Source of the DNA: Bacteroidales bacterium
Lineage (GTDB): Bacteria; Bacteroidota; Bacteroidia; Bacteroidales; UBA932
DNA length: 32,005 nt
Assembly (NCBI GenBank): GCA_017619655.1
Contig: JAFZRV010000017.1
Coordinates: 1 to 32,005 of the forward strand
Reading direction: 5' to 3'
Notes under the pieces: model-generated
Databases searched by the model: none
The model's input: only the letters and a program-made list of their open reading frames with translations
Told to the model about the DNA's origin: nothing
Position numbers and translations under genes: made by a program
Shown: piece after piece, positions 17,358 to 25,427 of the stretch
How the letters are laid out: every line of letters begins with the position of its first letter
Numbering within the stretch: position 1 is the first letter of the stretch

Positions 17358-18424
17358 CAGAAATCCCCCTGATACGCATTTCCGTTTCCCCAGGCCGTGA
17401 TGGTCACCTCCACGTCCAGGTTGCCGTTCGAGACACGCTGGTTGGGGTCTTTCGAACCCGGACCGGTAATCACGAACGACACGTCGTAACTCGTGTTGCG
17501 CTCCATGCTCGGCAAGGTCACCGGATAATACCAGTGCTCAGCCGGCGAACCATAGGAGACACGCAGCACCAGGCGGGCGCAGACGGCCTCGGCAGTGGCT
17601 CCCGCAAAATGGTCGGCCGCGGAAGCCAGCCTGTTGGGGAAGCAATAGAACGGCAGATTGAAACTCTCCGCCGTCGTGAGGCTGCGGTTGACCGTATGCT
17701 GCGGCGCCCGGAAGGTCAGGGCGGCGCACTCGGCATCGGCGGCGGCGCGGATGAAGTCGACCGTGTCCACCGAACTGTTCCGGCCCGTCTTGCGGCCGGC
17801 GTAGTTCACATAGCCCGAAGGATCGGCGGAAGCCAGGAGCGTCCAGTTTCCCAGGCCGTTTTCCAGAAAGACGCTTTCAACCGTCAGCGCGCCGCAGTCC
17901 ACCGGCAGCTTGTTCTGCACCGTGGTCAGGCGGACGCGGCTGACATGGCGCTTGAGCGCGATGGTGACGCTGGCCGGCGTCTGGCTGCTGCCGCTCACGG
18001 TGATACTGTTTTCCGTGGCTCCGTACATGACGAAACCGACATCCGGCTGGTTGAGCGACAATGCGATGGCCTGCTGCTCCAGTTCGCTCCGGGTCTCGAT
18101 GCCCGGCATAGCCGGTGCATTCGCGACCGCCACCAGGTCATAGTAACCCGCTTTGACGCCGTCGAGGGAACGGGTCGCCGTATTTTCCGGGAACACTTCC
18201 CGGCGATAGAGCTTCCCGTCCGACTGGAAGATAAAGACCTGTACGTCTTTGAGATAGTCTTCTTTTCCCTCGGCATCCGTCACCGATTTGGTGCCGGGCG
18301 CACCCGCGGGGGCGACCGAAATGCACAGCGATCCGGTGCGCGTTTCCGCGCCGGGATCGAGATTCGACTGGCATGCCACCGCACAGAAGCAGGCGCATGC
18401 GGCAAAGAGAATGATTCTTTTCAT
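17357..18424 (-). CDS. FimA-type fimbrial subunit, second tandem copy
   Basis: A 355-residue exported pilin. The start at 18424 gives a lipoprotein signal peptide ending CFCAVAC. The longer in-frame extension upstream lies antisense-free but out of frame over the first pilin gene and is rejected. FimA features are CISVAPAGAPGTKSV, VQVFIFQSDGKLYRREVF, YYDLVAVANAP, VTIALKRHVSRVRLTTVQN, YYPVTLPSMERNTSYDV and GPGSKDPNQRV. It ends NAYQGDF. In this pilus type, lipoprotein precursors are cleaved at the surface and joined by donor-strand exchange. It is separated by 23 bases from the first pilin and overlaps the third by one base. Confidence 0.9.
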   Translation of the reverse strand: MKRIILFAACACFCAVACQSNLDPGAETRTGSLCISVAPAGAPGTKSVTDAEGKEDYLKDVQVFIFQSDGKLYRREVFPENTATRSLDGVKAGYYDLVAVANAPAMPGIETRSELEQQAIALSLNQPDVGFVMYGATENSITVSGSSQTPASVTIALKRHVSRVRLTTVQNKLPVDCGALTVESVFLENGLGNWTLLASADPSGYVNYAGRKTGRNSSVDTVDFIRAAADAECAALTFRAPQHTVNRSLTTAESFNLPFYCFPNRLASAADHFAGATAEAVCARLVLRVSYGSPAEHWYYPVTLPSMERNTSYDVSFVITGPGSKDPNQRVSNGNLDVEVTITAWGNGNAYQGDF

Positions 18425-18447
18425 GATATATGGTTTTATGGTTACTG

Positions 18448-19407
18448 TCAAAAATTCCCCTGCAGGCTCGCCCCGGACACCCAGGGCACGACGGTCAGCC
18501 GGGATTCGAAGCCGCTGTAGTCCTGCGGCAGGTCTTCGGGATGGTCCACCCCGAAACTGGCGATGGTCAGGTCGATGTGGTAATGGTGGTTGGCCCGCAC
18601 GCTTGCCAGGGTCACGGGATAGTAGGTGACCCGGCCCGCCAGTGTGGCTTTCACCACGAAACGCGTGCAGCGGCTCCCCCACTGCGTCTTGTCGTGGCTG
18701 TCGGGCGAGGCGTTGGGATAGGCGTAGAAGCAGGGCCCGCCCTGCAGCAGGGCGAGCGGTGCCCCGTCGCTGTCCTCGCGGTCCATCCGGTTGTACCACA
18801 ATGCGTTGGGAGCCGGGAGCGAATCGATCAGGGCCAGGTTGTTGCGGCCGGCCACGTTGGTCAGGTAGACCTCGTCCACCTGGAAGGGAGCCGCCGCCAG
18901 CGGACCGGTGAAGGCCGTATGGATCATATACGAAACCTTGGCGGCCAGGCGCTGCATCTCCACGGTGATCTTTTCGTCCGACTCGATGAGGTGGTTGTCG
19001 AGCCGGCCGACCATGACAAAGCCGTCTTCCCCGTTCTCCGCGAGGGTGGTCTCCGTCTGGTAGAGATCGGCCTTGGCGATGCCGAAGAGCGGCAGGGACG
19101 CCTTGTTGGCCACGGCCACGAAATCGTAGGTCTCGTCGGTCAGGAAGAAGTCGAAACGGCCGTCGGCAGACTGGTAGCAGTTGACCAAGTGGCCGCTCCG
19201 GCTGAATACGTAGAGCAGGCAATGCGTCACCTGGCTTTCCAGGGCCTGAAGCCCGTCGGCGCCCTTGGTGTCAGGTGCGGCCCGGTGCAGGGTCAGTTGG
19301 AGACGGCGCGGCACCGGCTGTTCCGTGCAGGCCACGCAGGGTTCTCCCCTGTCGCAGCCGCAGGCCAGGCAGAGCGCCGTCAGGAATAAAGTCAAGGCTT
19401 GTTTCAT
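18448..19407 (-). CDS. FimA-type fimbrial subunit, first tandem copy
   Basis: A 319-residue exported pilin, the shortest and most diverged of the three tandem FimA-type proteins. A lipoprotein signal ends CLACGC, followed by a Cys-rich start (DRGEPCVAC). The FimA pattern is visible in LLYVFSRSGHLVNCYQS, YDFVAVANKASLP, KITVEMQRLAAKVSYMI, TYYPVTLASVRANHHYHIDL and the C-terminal VVPWVSGASLQGNF. The usual GSxDP motif is replaced by FGVDHPEDL. As the first pilin after the OmpA-like gene it may be a minor or basal subunit; this is inference from order and divergence. The gap to the OmpA/TPR gene is 13 bases. Confidence 0.82.
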   Translation of the reverse strand: MKQALTLFLTALCLACGCDRGEPCVACTEQPVPRRLQLTLHRAAPDTKGADGLQALESQVTHCLLYVFSRSGHLVNCYQSADGRFDFFLTDETYDFVAVANKASLPLFGIAKADLYQTETTLAENGEDGFVMVGRLDNHLIESDEKITVEMQRLAAKVSYMIHTAFTGPLAAAPFQVDEVYLTNVAGRNNLALIDSLPAPNALWYNRMDREDSDGAPLALLQGGPCFYAYPNASPDSHDKTQWGSRCTRFVVKATLAGRVTYYPVTLASVRANHHYHIDLTIASFGVDHPEDLPQDYSGFESRLTVVPWVSGASLQGNF

Positions 19408-19420
19408 CGTTGCACGTTTT

Positions 19421-21373
19421 TTATGATTCTCGGTTCAGGTCGTATTTCCGGATCAGGGCGCTGATTTCCGGGTCGAGGTTGCCGCGGTGGACGAAACTCC
19501 CGTTCTGGCTGCAGGCATGGAGATAGCATTCCACGGCGCTGCGCTCGTCTCCCTGGCGCGCATAGACCAGGGCCAGCATATAGTTGACTTCCGCGCTGCG
19601 GTCGAGCTGCTCGAGGATGGCCCGCGCACTCGCATTGTAGTCGAGGCAGCAGAAGGCGATGGCCGTATTGAAATCGGCGTAGGGCCGCAGCAGCGTCAGG
19701 GCGCGCTGATAGTCCCGGTCGCGGATGGCTTGCACACCGGCCATATAGGTCGTGTCCAGCACCGTGGTATGGATGGTATCCTGGACCATGTCGCGCCGGT
19801 GAAGCCGGAAATCGAAGGCCACGACGCGCAGGCGCGGATACAGTTCATTCTTCAGATAGGGATAGAAATCGTCGGTCCGCAGGGCTAGTTCGCGCCGGTC
19901 GGGATCGGGTTCGGCACGGCGCAGCCGGTAGCGCTCTTTCTGCCTCGGACTCAGCTGCGGATCGGCCTCGACCAGGAGGTCGAGCTGTTCCCAGTTCTCG
20001 GGAACGGCATGGCTGCTGAAACGGATGCCCGGGCGTACGGCAGCGGCGGCGCGGCTGCCGTCGAGCTGGAGGAAGATCCCGGCGGCCCGGTCGGCGGAAT
20101 CGGCGTACTGCTGCATGAAGCGCTCGAAGTAGCGTCCGACGCTCTGGCTGCGGCGCTGCGAGAGCGCGGCGTTGGCCTGCCAGCTGCCTTCGGGAGAGGC
20201 ATGTGCCGTCACCACGATGCTGTCGAGGTCGAATTCCTGGTTTTCCAGCAAGGAGGCCAGCATGGCGCGGATCTGGAGAATTTCCGTTAGGTTGTCGCCC
20301 AGGTCTTCCCGGACGCGGTCGTCACCCAGGTCGAAGAGCAGCCGGGCCTCGGTCTGCACGTCCACCCGGCGCGAAACCACCTGGTCGAGGTAGCGCTCGC
20401 GACCGTCGACGAAGGCGCTCAGGGAGCTGATGTAGAAGGTCAGGGGCTCGCTTTCCGGCACGCGGTACACGATCTTCTCCTGCTCGCAGACCTCGCCGGC
20501 CAGGCGGATGTCCACCTTGCGCAGCCGGGGCCGCGTCTGCAGGGTCTGCACGTAGTTGTACACGAATTCCCCCGCCTCGTTGACCAGCAAGGTATCGAGC
20601 CGCAGGTGCTCGGTCTGCACCGGGACCTTCACGTAGCGCCGGAACATCTTGTCCTTGTCGCGGATGCGCCGCTCGTTGCGCCGCACCAGCCAGCCGTAGG
20701 TGTAATAGTCGACGGCCTGGCGTTCCGTGACGCCGTAGATCGAGGCGAACGCCTCGTCGGAGACCTCCGTGCTGTCCTGCCGCAGGGCGTAGAGCCGGGG
20801 CAGGTTGCGCCGGATCCAGATTTCGAGCTGGTGCCGGTCGATGAAGCGCGTGGAATCGGTGACGATGCTGCGCAGGAAGCGCTCATACTGCTGGTACCCG
20901 CGCAACTGCGCCTTCCGGTAATCCTTGCCCGTGATCAGGATGTCGTCGAGCTCCCGTTCTTCGTCCAGCACGGTCATCCGGGGATGGAAGCGCACTTGCC
21001 AGCGGCTGTCCTGCATGGCGGCGGGCACGATGACCTGGAACGCCAGCTCGATCTTTCCGTGGCGCTCGGCCACGTTGCGGAAGCGGGCCGTCACGCGGGC
21101 GGCCTGCAGCGTCTCGCTGGCCACCATTTCGCCCGTCTCCTCGTCGCGCACGGCGTTCATGATGATGACCTCGCGGCCCATGAAATCGTGCACCACGAGG
21201 CTGTCCGCCTCGAAATGCGGCAGTTCAGGATCCGCGGGTTCCCGCCTGTCCTGCGGCAGGACCAGCGAGGCGGTCAGCTGTTTTTCCTGCAGCCGGCTCG
21301 CCTTCCGGGAAGTTCCGCAGCCGGCGGCCAGCAGGCCGGCCAGCAGCGCAAAGAGCAGCACAGTGCGTTTCAT
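19421..21373 (-). CDS. OmpA-like/TPR lipoprotein of the fimbrial locus
   Basis: A 650-residue exported lipoprotein; the start at 21373 gives a signal peptide ending LLAAGC. An N-terminal beta-rich region (about 60-140) is followed by a charged helical region. Then comes an OmpA-family segment near residue 390 (VTAHASPEGSWQANAALS), matching the peptidoglycan-binding core region with its SxRR helix. TPR-like helical repeats follow at about 550-640 (YMAGVQAIRDRDYQRALTLL and later). Such large OmpA-like proteins paired with DUF3575 proteins are common next to FimA/Mfa loci in Bacteroidales. A role in fixing the pilus base to the cell wall, or in assembly, is inferred. The gap to the DUF3575 gene is only 4 bases. 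Confidence 0.78.
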   Translation of the reverse strand: MKRTVLLFALLAGLLAAGCGTSRKASRLQEKQLTASLVLPQDRREPADPELPHFEADSLVVHDFMGREVIIMNAVRDEETGEMVASETLQAARVTARFRNVAERHGKIELAFQVIVPAAMQDSRWQVRFHPRMTVLDEERELDDILITGKDYRKAQLRGYQQYERFLRSIVTDSTRFIDRHQLEIWIRRNLPRLYALRQDSTEVSDEAFASIYGVTERQAVDYYTYGWLVRRNERRIRDKDKMFRRYVKVPVQTEHLRLDTLLVNEAGEFVYNYVQTLQTRPRLRKVDIRLAGEVCEQEKIVYRVPESEPLTFYISSLSAFVDGRERYLDQVVSRRVDVQTEARLLFDLGDDRVREDLGDNLTEILQIRAMLASLLENQEFDLDSIVVTAHASPEGSWQANAALSQRRSQSVGRYFERFMQQYADSADRAAGIFLQLDGSRAAAAVRPGIRFSSHAVPENWEQLDLLVEADPQLSPRQKERYRLRRAEPDPDRRELALRTDDFYPYLKNELYPRLRVVAFDFRLHRRDMVQDTIHTTVLDTTYMAGVQAIRDRDYQRALTLLRPYADFNTAIAFCCLDYNASARAILEQLDRSAEVNYMLALVYARQGDERSAVECYLHACSQNGSFVHRGNLDPEISALIRKYDLNRES

Positions 21374-21377
21374 AGTT

Positions 21378-21962
21378 TCAGAAGATATAGCTGATGGATA
21401 CTTGCAACTCATTGGACGGCAGCAGGAACCAGCGCGTCGCGCCGCGTACCGGCGTGCCGTCTTCCCCGCTCACGACCCGGCCGCAGCGCGGGCAGCGGTA
21501 CTGCGTGTACCACGCCTTCCCGAACCAGCCGCCCAGGCCGAGGTCGAGGTTCCAGTGGCGGTCGAGCATGCGGCTGTAGCCGACGCCCAGGCCCATGCCC
21601 GCCGCGAGGCCCTCTTCTGTCAGCGGGCGCCTGAGCAACCCCCCGCGGTTGTACTCCTCCACCTGGGCGCGGGCGCTCATCCACCAGGAGGAGTAGACGT
21701 TCCAAGGCCAATAGCGAAGGCCCAGGGAAGCGCTCCGGGCGCGGTTCTGGAACGCCGTCCCTTTCTCGGCGGAGCCGAAGTTCCAGTTGTTGTAACGGGC
21801 GCCGGCATGCAGGGAGAGATGCTGGCTGAAAGCGAGACCGGCCTGTGCGTTGATGGTCCCGAGGTTCGCCCAGTCCAGCACATTGGTGGACAGGGAGAAT
21901 ACCTGGGCCTGGAGCGAGCCGGCCAGCAGCAGGCAGAGGACCGGCAGTACGAATCGTTTCAT
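21378..21962 (-). CDS. DUF3575 outer-membrane beta-barrel protein
   Basis: A 194-residue exported protein and the first gene of the fimbrial operon. A Sec signal peptide (MKRFVLPVLCLLLAGSLQAQ) precedes FSLSTNVLDWANLGTINAQ, the typical start of the DUF3575 family. Alternating beta strands (LSLHAGARYNNWNF, ASLGLRYWPWNVYSSWWMSA, GLAAGMGLGVGYSRML) and a final Phe (SISYIF) fit a small outer-membrane beta-barrel. A CxxC knuckle (YRCPRCGRVV) lies in a late loop. DUF3575 genes usually precede FimA-type operons in this order; they may help pilus export or anchoring, but this is untested. It has a clear promoter 24-31 bases upstream of the ATG. Confidence 0.85.
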   Translation of the reverse strand: MKRFVLPVLCLLLAGSLQAQVFSLSTNVLDWANLGTINAQAGLAFSQHLSLHAGARYNNWNFGSAEKGTAFQNRARSASLGLRYWPWNVYSSWWMSARAQVEEYNRGGLLRRPLTEEGLAAGMGLGVGYSRMLDRHWNLDLGLGGWFGKAWYTQYRCPRCGRVVSGEDGTPVRGATRWFLLPSNELQVSISYIF

Positions 21963-21985
21963 AGGGCTGCGTGTTTTTGGGAAGG

Positions 21986-22017
21986 CAAAACTAGAGCGGC
22001 CCGCCGCGAAAAAAAAA
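21986..22017 (-). promoter_or_regulatory. Promoter of the fimbrial operon
   Basis: TAGTTTTG on the minus strand (21986-21993) matches TAnnTTTG exactly. A run of nine T residues (22009-22017) covers the -33 position. The leader to the ATG at 21962 would be about 17 bases. It is divergent from the htpG promoter, and the 244 bases between the two start codons hold no gene. Confidence 0.6.
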
Positions 22018-22129
22018 CTCGGAGCGCTTATCTGGTCAAAGTTTTCAGCATCTCGAAAAAGCGCGGGAAAATGCAGATTTGTCGGGGCGGAAAAGGCTTC
22101 TGGAGAGCCGTTTTACAAGAAACTGACAA

Positions 22130-22159
22130 TTTGTCGCACCCGGGGCGCTGGTATCTTTT
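22130..22159 (+). promoter_or_regulatory. Promoter of htpG
   Basis: TTTG (22130-22133) is followed after 18 bases by TATCTTTT (22152-22159), a near match to the TAnnTTTG -7 element. The leader to the ATG at 22207 would be about 40 bases. No CIRCE-type heat-shock operator is seen. Confidence 0.5.
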
Positions 22160-22206
22160 TTGATTTATCCCGTGCCAGAAACGAAAAATATTAAAAAACG
22201 ATACTT

Positions 22207-24072
22207 ATGACGAAAGGAAAAATCGGCGTGACCACGGAAAATATCTTTCCGGTCATCAAAAAGTTCTTGTATTCCGACCACGACATCTTCATGCGCGAGC
22301 TCGTGGCCAATGCCGTCGACGCCACCCAGAAGCTGAAAGCCCTGGCCGGCACCGGCGATTTCAAGGGTGAACTGGGCGACCTGACCATCCGCGTGGACGT
22401 GGACGACAAGGCCAAGACCATCAAGATCACCGACCGCGGCATCGGCATGACCGAGGAAGAGGTCGACAAATACATCAACCAGATCGCCTTCTCCTCGGCC
22501 GGCGAGTTCCTGGAGAAGTACAAGGACAAGGCGGGCAGCATCATCGGCCACTTCGGCCTGGGCTTCTACTCCGCCTTCATGGTGTCGCAGAAAGTGCGGA
22601 TCGAGACGCTTTCCTGGCAGGAAGGCGCCAAGGCCGTGAAATGGGAATGCGAAGGCGAGCCCGACTTCACGATGAGCGCCAGCAAGAAAGAGGACCGCGG
22701 CACCACCATCACCCTGTTCCTCGACGCGGACAGCGAAGAATTCGCCGAGGAGGCGAAGGTGGGCGCCCTGCTCAACAAATACTGCAAGTTCATGCCCGTC
22801 CCCGTGTGCATGGGCAAGCAGAAAGAGTGGAAGGACGGCAAGTACGTGGATACCGACAAGGACAACATCATCAACGACACCGAGCCGCTCTGGACCCGCA
22901 AGCCCAGCGAGCTGAAGGACGAGGACTACCTGACCTTCTACAACAAGCTCTATCCGATGCAGGAGGATCCCCTCTTCCACATCCACCTCAACGTGGACTA
23001 CCCGTTCAACCTGACCGGCATCCTGTACTTCCCGAAGATCAAGGACCGGCTCGAAGTCACGCGCAACAAGATCCAGCTCTACTGCAACCAGATGTTCGTC
23101 ACCGACTCCGTGGAGAACATCGTGCCGGAGTTCCTGACCCTGCTGCACGGCGTCATCGACTCGCCGGACATCCCGCTCAACGTGTCGCGCAGCTACCTGC
23201 AGGAAGACGCCAACGTAAAGAAGATCTCCACCTACATCACCAAGAAGGTGGCCGACCGACTCGAGGAGATCTCCAAGAACAAGCAGGAGGAATTCGAGCA
23301 GAAATGGGACAACCTGAAGCTCTTCATCGAGTACGGTATGCTCACCGACGAGAAGTTCTGCGAGCGCGCGCTGAAGTTCGCCCTGCTCAAGAACACGGAG
23401 GGCGCCTACTTCAACTATGAGGCCTACGGCGAGAAGATTAAGGAGGCCCAGACCAACAAGGACAAGAAGACGGTCTACCTCTACTGCACCGACCCGGTGG
23501 CCCAGTATCCCTACGTGGAGGCCGCCAAGGCGAAGGGCTACGACGTGCTGGTCTTCGACTGCCCGCTTGACGCGCACTTCGTGAACCTGCTGGAAACCAA
23601 GCTGAAAGACGCTACTTTCAAACGGGTGGACGCCGACGCCATCGACCGCCTCGTCGAGAAGGACGAGCGCGCGAAGTTCGAGATTTCGGAAGAGGACGCC
23701 AAGTATGTGACCAGCGTCTTCGAGGAAATCCTGCCGAAGGAGAACAAGTATGAGGTGAAGGTGGAGAACCTGGGCGAGAACGCCGCCCCGATCCTGATCA
23801 CCCAGAGCGAATTCATGCGCCGCTACCGCGACATGGCAGCCCTGGGCGGCGGCATGAACTTCTACGGTGAACTGCCCGACAGCTACAACATCACGGTCAA
23901 CGCCGAAAACCCTGTCATCAAGAAGGTCATGGGCGAGACCGGCGTCAAGGCCCTGACGGCCGACAGCACCCTGCTGAAGCAGGCCACCGACCTGGCCCTG
24001 CTGTCGAACGGCATGCTGAAAGGAAAAGCCCTCGCCGACTTCATCAAGCGCAGCGAGGACCTTCTCGGTTAA
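22207..24072 (+). CDS. htpG: Molecular chaperone HtpG (Hsp90)
   Basis: A 621-residue cytoplasmic ATP-dependent chaperone. The ATP-binding site shows E31, N35 and D38 in ELVANAVDAT, D76-G78-G80 in DRGIGM, and GHFGLGFYSAFM (114-125). The middle domain has LYFPKIKDRLEV and the catalytic-loop segment IPLNVSRSYLQ. The C-terminal end is LALLSNGMLKGKALADFI. Bacteroides HtpG proteins are about 680 residues long by memory. The difference is in the C-terminal dimerisation domain after NPVIKKVMGE, where a charged coiled-coil insertion appears to be missing. It is the only clear plus-strand gene and converges on rmuC with a 23-base gap. Confidence 0.97.
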   Translation: MTKGKIGVTTENIFPVIKKFLYSDHDIFMRELVANAVDATQKLKALAGTGDFKGELGDLTIRVDVDDKAKTIKITDRGIGMTEEEVDKYINQIAFSSAGEFLEKYKDKAGSIIGHFGLGFYSAFMVSQKVRIETLSWQEGAKAVKWECEGEPDFTMSASKKEDRGTTITLFLDADSEEFAEEAKVGALLNKYCKFMPVPVCMGKQKEWKDGKYVDTDKDNIINDTEPLWTRKPSELKDEDYLTFYNKLYPMQEDPLFHIHLNVDYPFNLTGILYFPKIKDRLEVTRNKIQLYCNQMFVTDSVENIVPEFLTLLHGVIDSPDIPLNVSRSYLQEDANVKKISTYITKKVADRLEEISKNKQEEFEQKWDNLKLFIEYGMLTDEKFCERALKFALLKNTEGAYFNYEAYGEKIKEAQTNKDKKTVYLYCTDPVAQYPYVEAAKAKGYDVLVFDCPLDAHFVNLLETKLKDATFKRVDADAIDRLVEKDERAKFEISEEDAKYVTSVFEEILPKENKYEVKVENLGENAAPILITQSEFMRRYRDMAALGGGMNFYGELPDSYNITVNAENPVIKKVMGETGVKALTADSTLLKQATDLALLSNGMLKGKALADFIKRSEDLLG

Positions 24073-24095
24073 TCCGTCCGGGACCTGAGAGACAA

Positions 24096-25412
24096 TTATT
24101 CCCGATCACCCTCTTCGAGCGCGCCGATTTCATCGACATCGAGGAGGGCTTTTTCTATCTGCTTGCCTTTGCGGGCGCCCATCTTGGCCAGCTTGATGGC
24201 CGTGGTCGTGATGCTCTGTCCGCCCGGGGCCAGCTTGCGGCCGGCTTCGCCATAGGCTTTCATGGCGTTTTCCAGCGATTTGCCCACCGCTTCGTAGGAG
24301 GACAGGAACTTGTCCACGCGGTCCATCATCTCGCCGGCCAGGGCATAGACTTTTTCATGGTTCTCTGCCTGCTGCACCTGGGTCCAGGTGAGCTGGACGA
24401 TGCGGATGGCGCCGTAAAGCGACTGTTCGTCGGCGATATAGACATTCTGTTCGGCCGCCCAGCGCCAGAGCTCCGGCTCCTGGTTGAGCGCCGTCCATAG
24501 CGCGCCCATGTTGGGCACGAACATGATGACGTAGCCGGCGGACATCTTCGGCGGCTGGATATAGGCGGCGTAGTCTTTTCTGGCGAGCTCCTTCACATGC
24601 TTGCGGATGCTCTCGATGTGGGCGTGCAGGTAGCGGGCGCGGTCCTCCTCGTTCTCGGCGTTGACATAGTTCACATAGTCGGCCAGGGAGGTCTTGGCGT
24701 CGACGATCACTTCGCGCCGGCGGTCGAGATGAATGATCACGTCGGGCCGCATGGCGGAGCCGTCCTCGTTGCGGACGGTCCGGCCTTCGGCGTCGGTGAT
24801 CGTGGGCTGCACGTCGAAATGGACACCCTTGGTCAGGCCCTGCGAAGAGAGGATTTCCTCGAGGATGGTCTCTCCCCAGGTGCCCTGCAGCTTGTTGCCG
24901 TATTTGAAGGCGGCGGCCAGCTGGTCGGTGCTGCGCGCCACGCGACCGGTGTATTTCATCAGCGATTCGACATCGCTCTTGATCGCGCTTTGGGCCGTCT
25001 TGTGCACGTCGCTGTTGGCGAGCATCTCCTTGCGGAGCTCGTCCATCTTCTCCTTGACGGGATTGAGGAGCGTGCCGAGGGCCTCGCTGCTGGAGGCCTT
25101 GAACTCCTGCTGCCGGGCCTTGAGCAGTTCGTCGGTCGCCAGTTTGGCCTGGTCTTTCATCTGGCCCATCGCCTCGTCGAACTGCTGCTTCATGACCTTC
25201 ATCGCCTCTTCATGGGCACGGTCCCGGGCCTCGATCACCGCATCCTTGGCCTTTTCGGCATCCAGCACGTCTTTCCGGGCGTTTTCCAAGTCGGACTCCA
25301 GGCGGGCCTGCTGCGCCAGCAGGGAGGCCCGCGTCAGCGAGCGGGTGATGAAAACCGCCAGCGCTACGGCGACCAGGGAAGCAATCAACAGGATCCAGAT
25401 GGTAGTTGTCAT
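24096..25412 (-). CDS. rmuC: DNA recombination protein RmuC homologue
   Basis: A 438-residue protein. One N-terminal membrane segment (about 4-24) is followed by a long coiled coil (about 30-110) and then the RmuC nuclease-like domain. The PD-(D/E)xK-type core is visible as RPDVIIHLDRR...VIVDAKTSLADY. The flanking QGTWGE and SSQGLTKGVHF and the later VIMFVPNMGALWTAL and SLYGAIRIVQLTW are standard RmuC landmarks. The family limits recombination at inverted repeats and has recently been linked to mobile-element defence in some bacteria. It is the last gene of the minus-strand run, 15 bases after the rhamnosidase. Length is normal. Confidence 0.95.
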   Translation of the reverse strand: MTTTIWILLIASLVAVALAVFITRSLTRASLLAQQARLESDLENARKDVLDAEKAKDAVIEARDRAHEEAMKVMKQQFDEAMGQMKDQAKLATDELLKARQQEFKASSSEALGTLLNPVKEKMDELRKEMLANSDVHKTAQSAIKSDVESLMKYTGRVARSTDQLAAAFKYGNKLQGTWGETILEEILSSQGLTKGVHFDVQPTITDAEGRTVRNEDGSAMRPDVIIHLDRRREVIVDAKTSLADYVNYVNAENEEDRARYLHAHIESIRKHVKELARKDYAAYIQPPKMSAGYVIMFVPNMGALWTALNQEPELWRWAAEQNVYIADEQSLYGAIRIVQLTWTQVQQAENHEKVYALAGEMMDRVDKFLSSYEAVGKSLENAMKAYGEAGRKLAPGGQSITTTAIKLAKMGARKGKQIEKALLDVDEIGALEEGDRE

Positions 25413-25427
25413 GTCGTTGGAAGGGTA

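Noticed and set aside
16279-17379. A 366-codon minus-strand frame over the third pilin in a different frame
   Set aside because: Gly/Arg/Pro-rich shadow; the FimA-type frame at 16260-17357 has the signal peptide and the pilin motifs.
18425-19222. N-terminal extension of the second pilin to 621 residues
   Set aside because: The extra part is an out-of-frame reading of the first pilin gene. The ATG at 18424 starts a proper lipoprotein signal peptide.
22024-22064. Possible invertible (phase-variable) promoter upstream of the fimbrial operon
   Set aside because: Only a 6-bp inverted repeat (GCGCTT with AAGCGC) is present, much shorter than the repeats flanking known invertible promoters of Bacteroidales. 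It also lies outside the -7 element, and no recombinase gene is nearby.
22165-23577. A 470-codon minus-strand frame antisense to htpG
   Set aside because: htpG is certain. The antisense translation is Leu/Val-rich low complexity.
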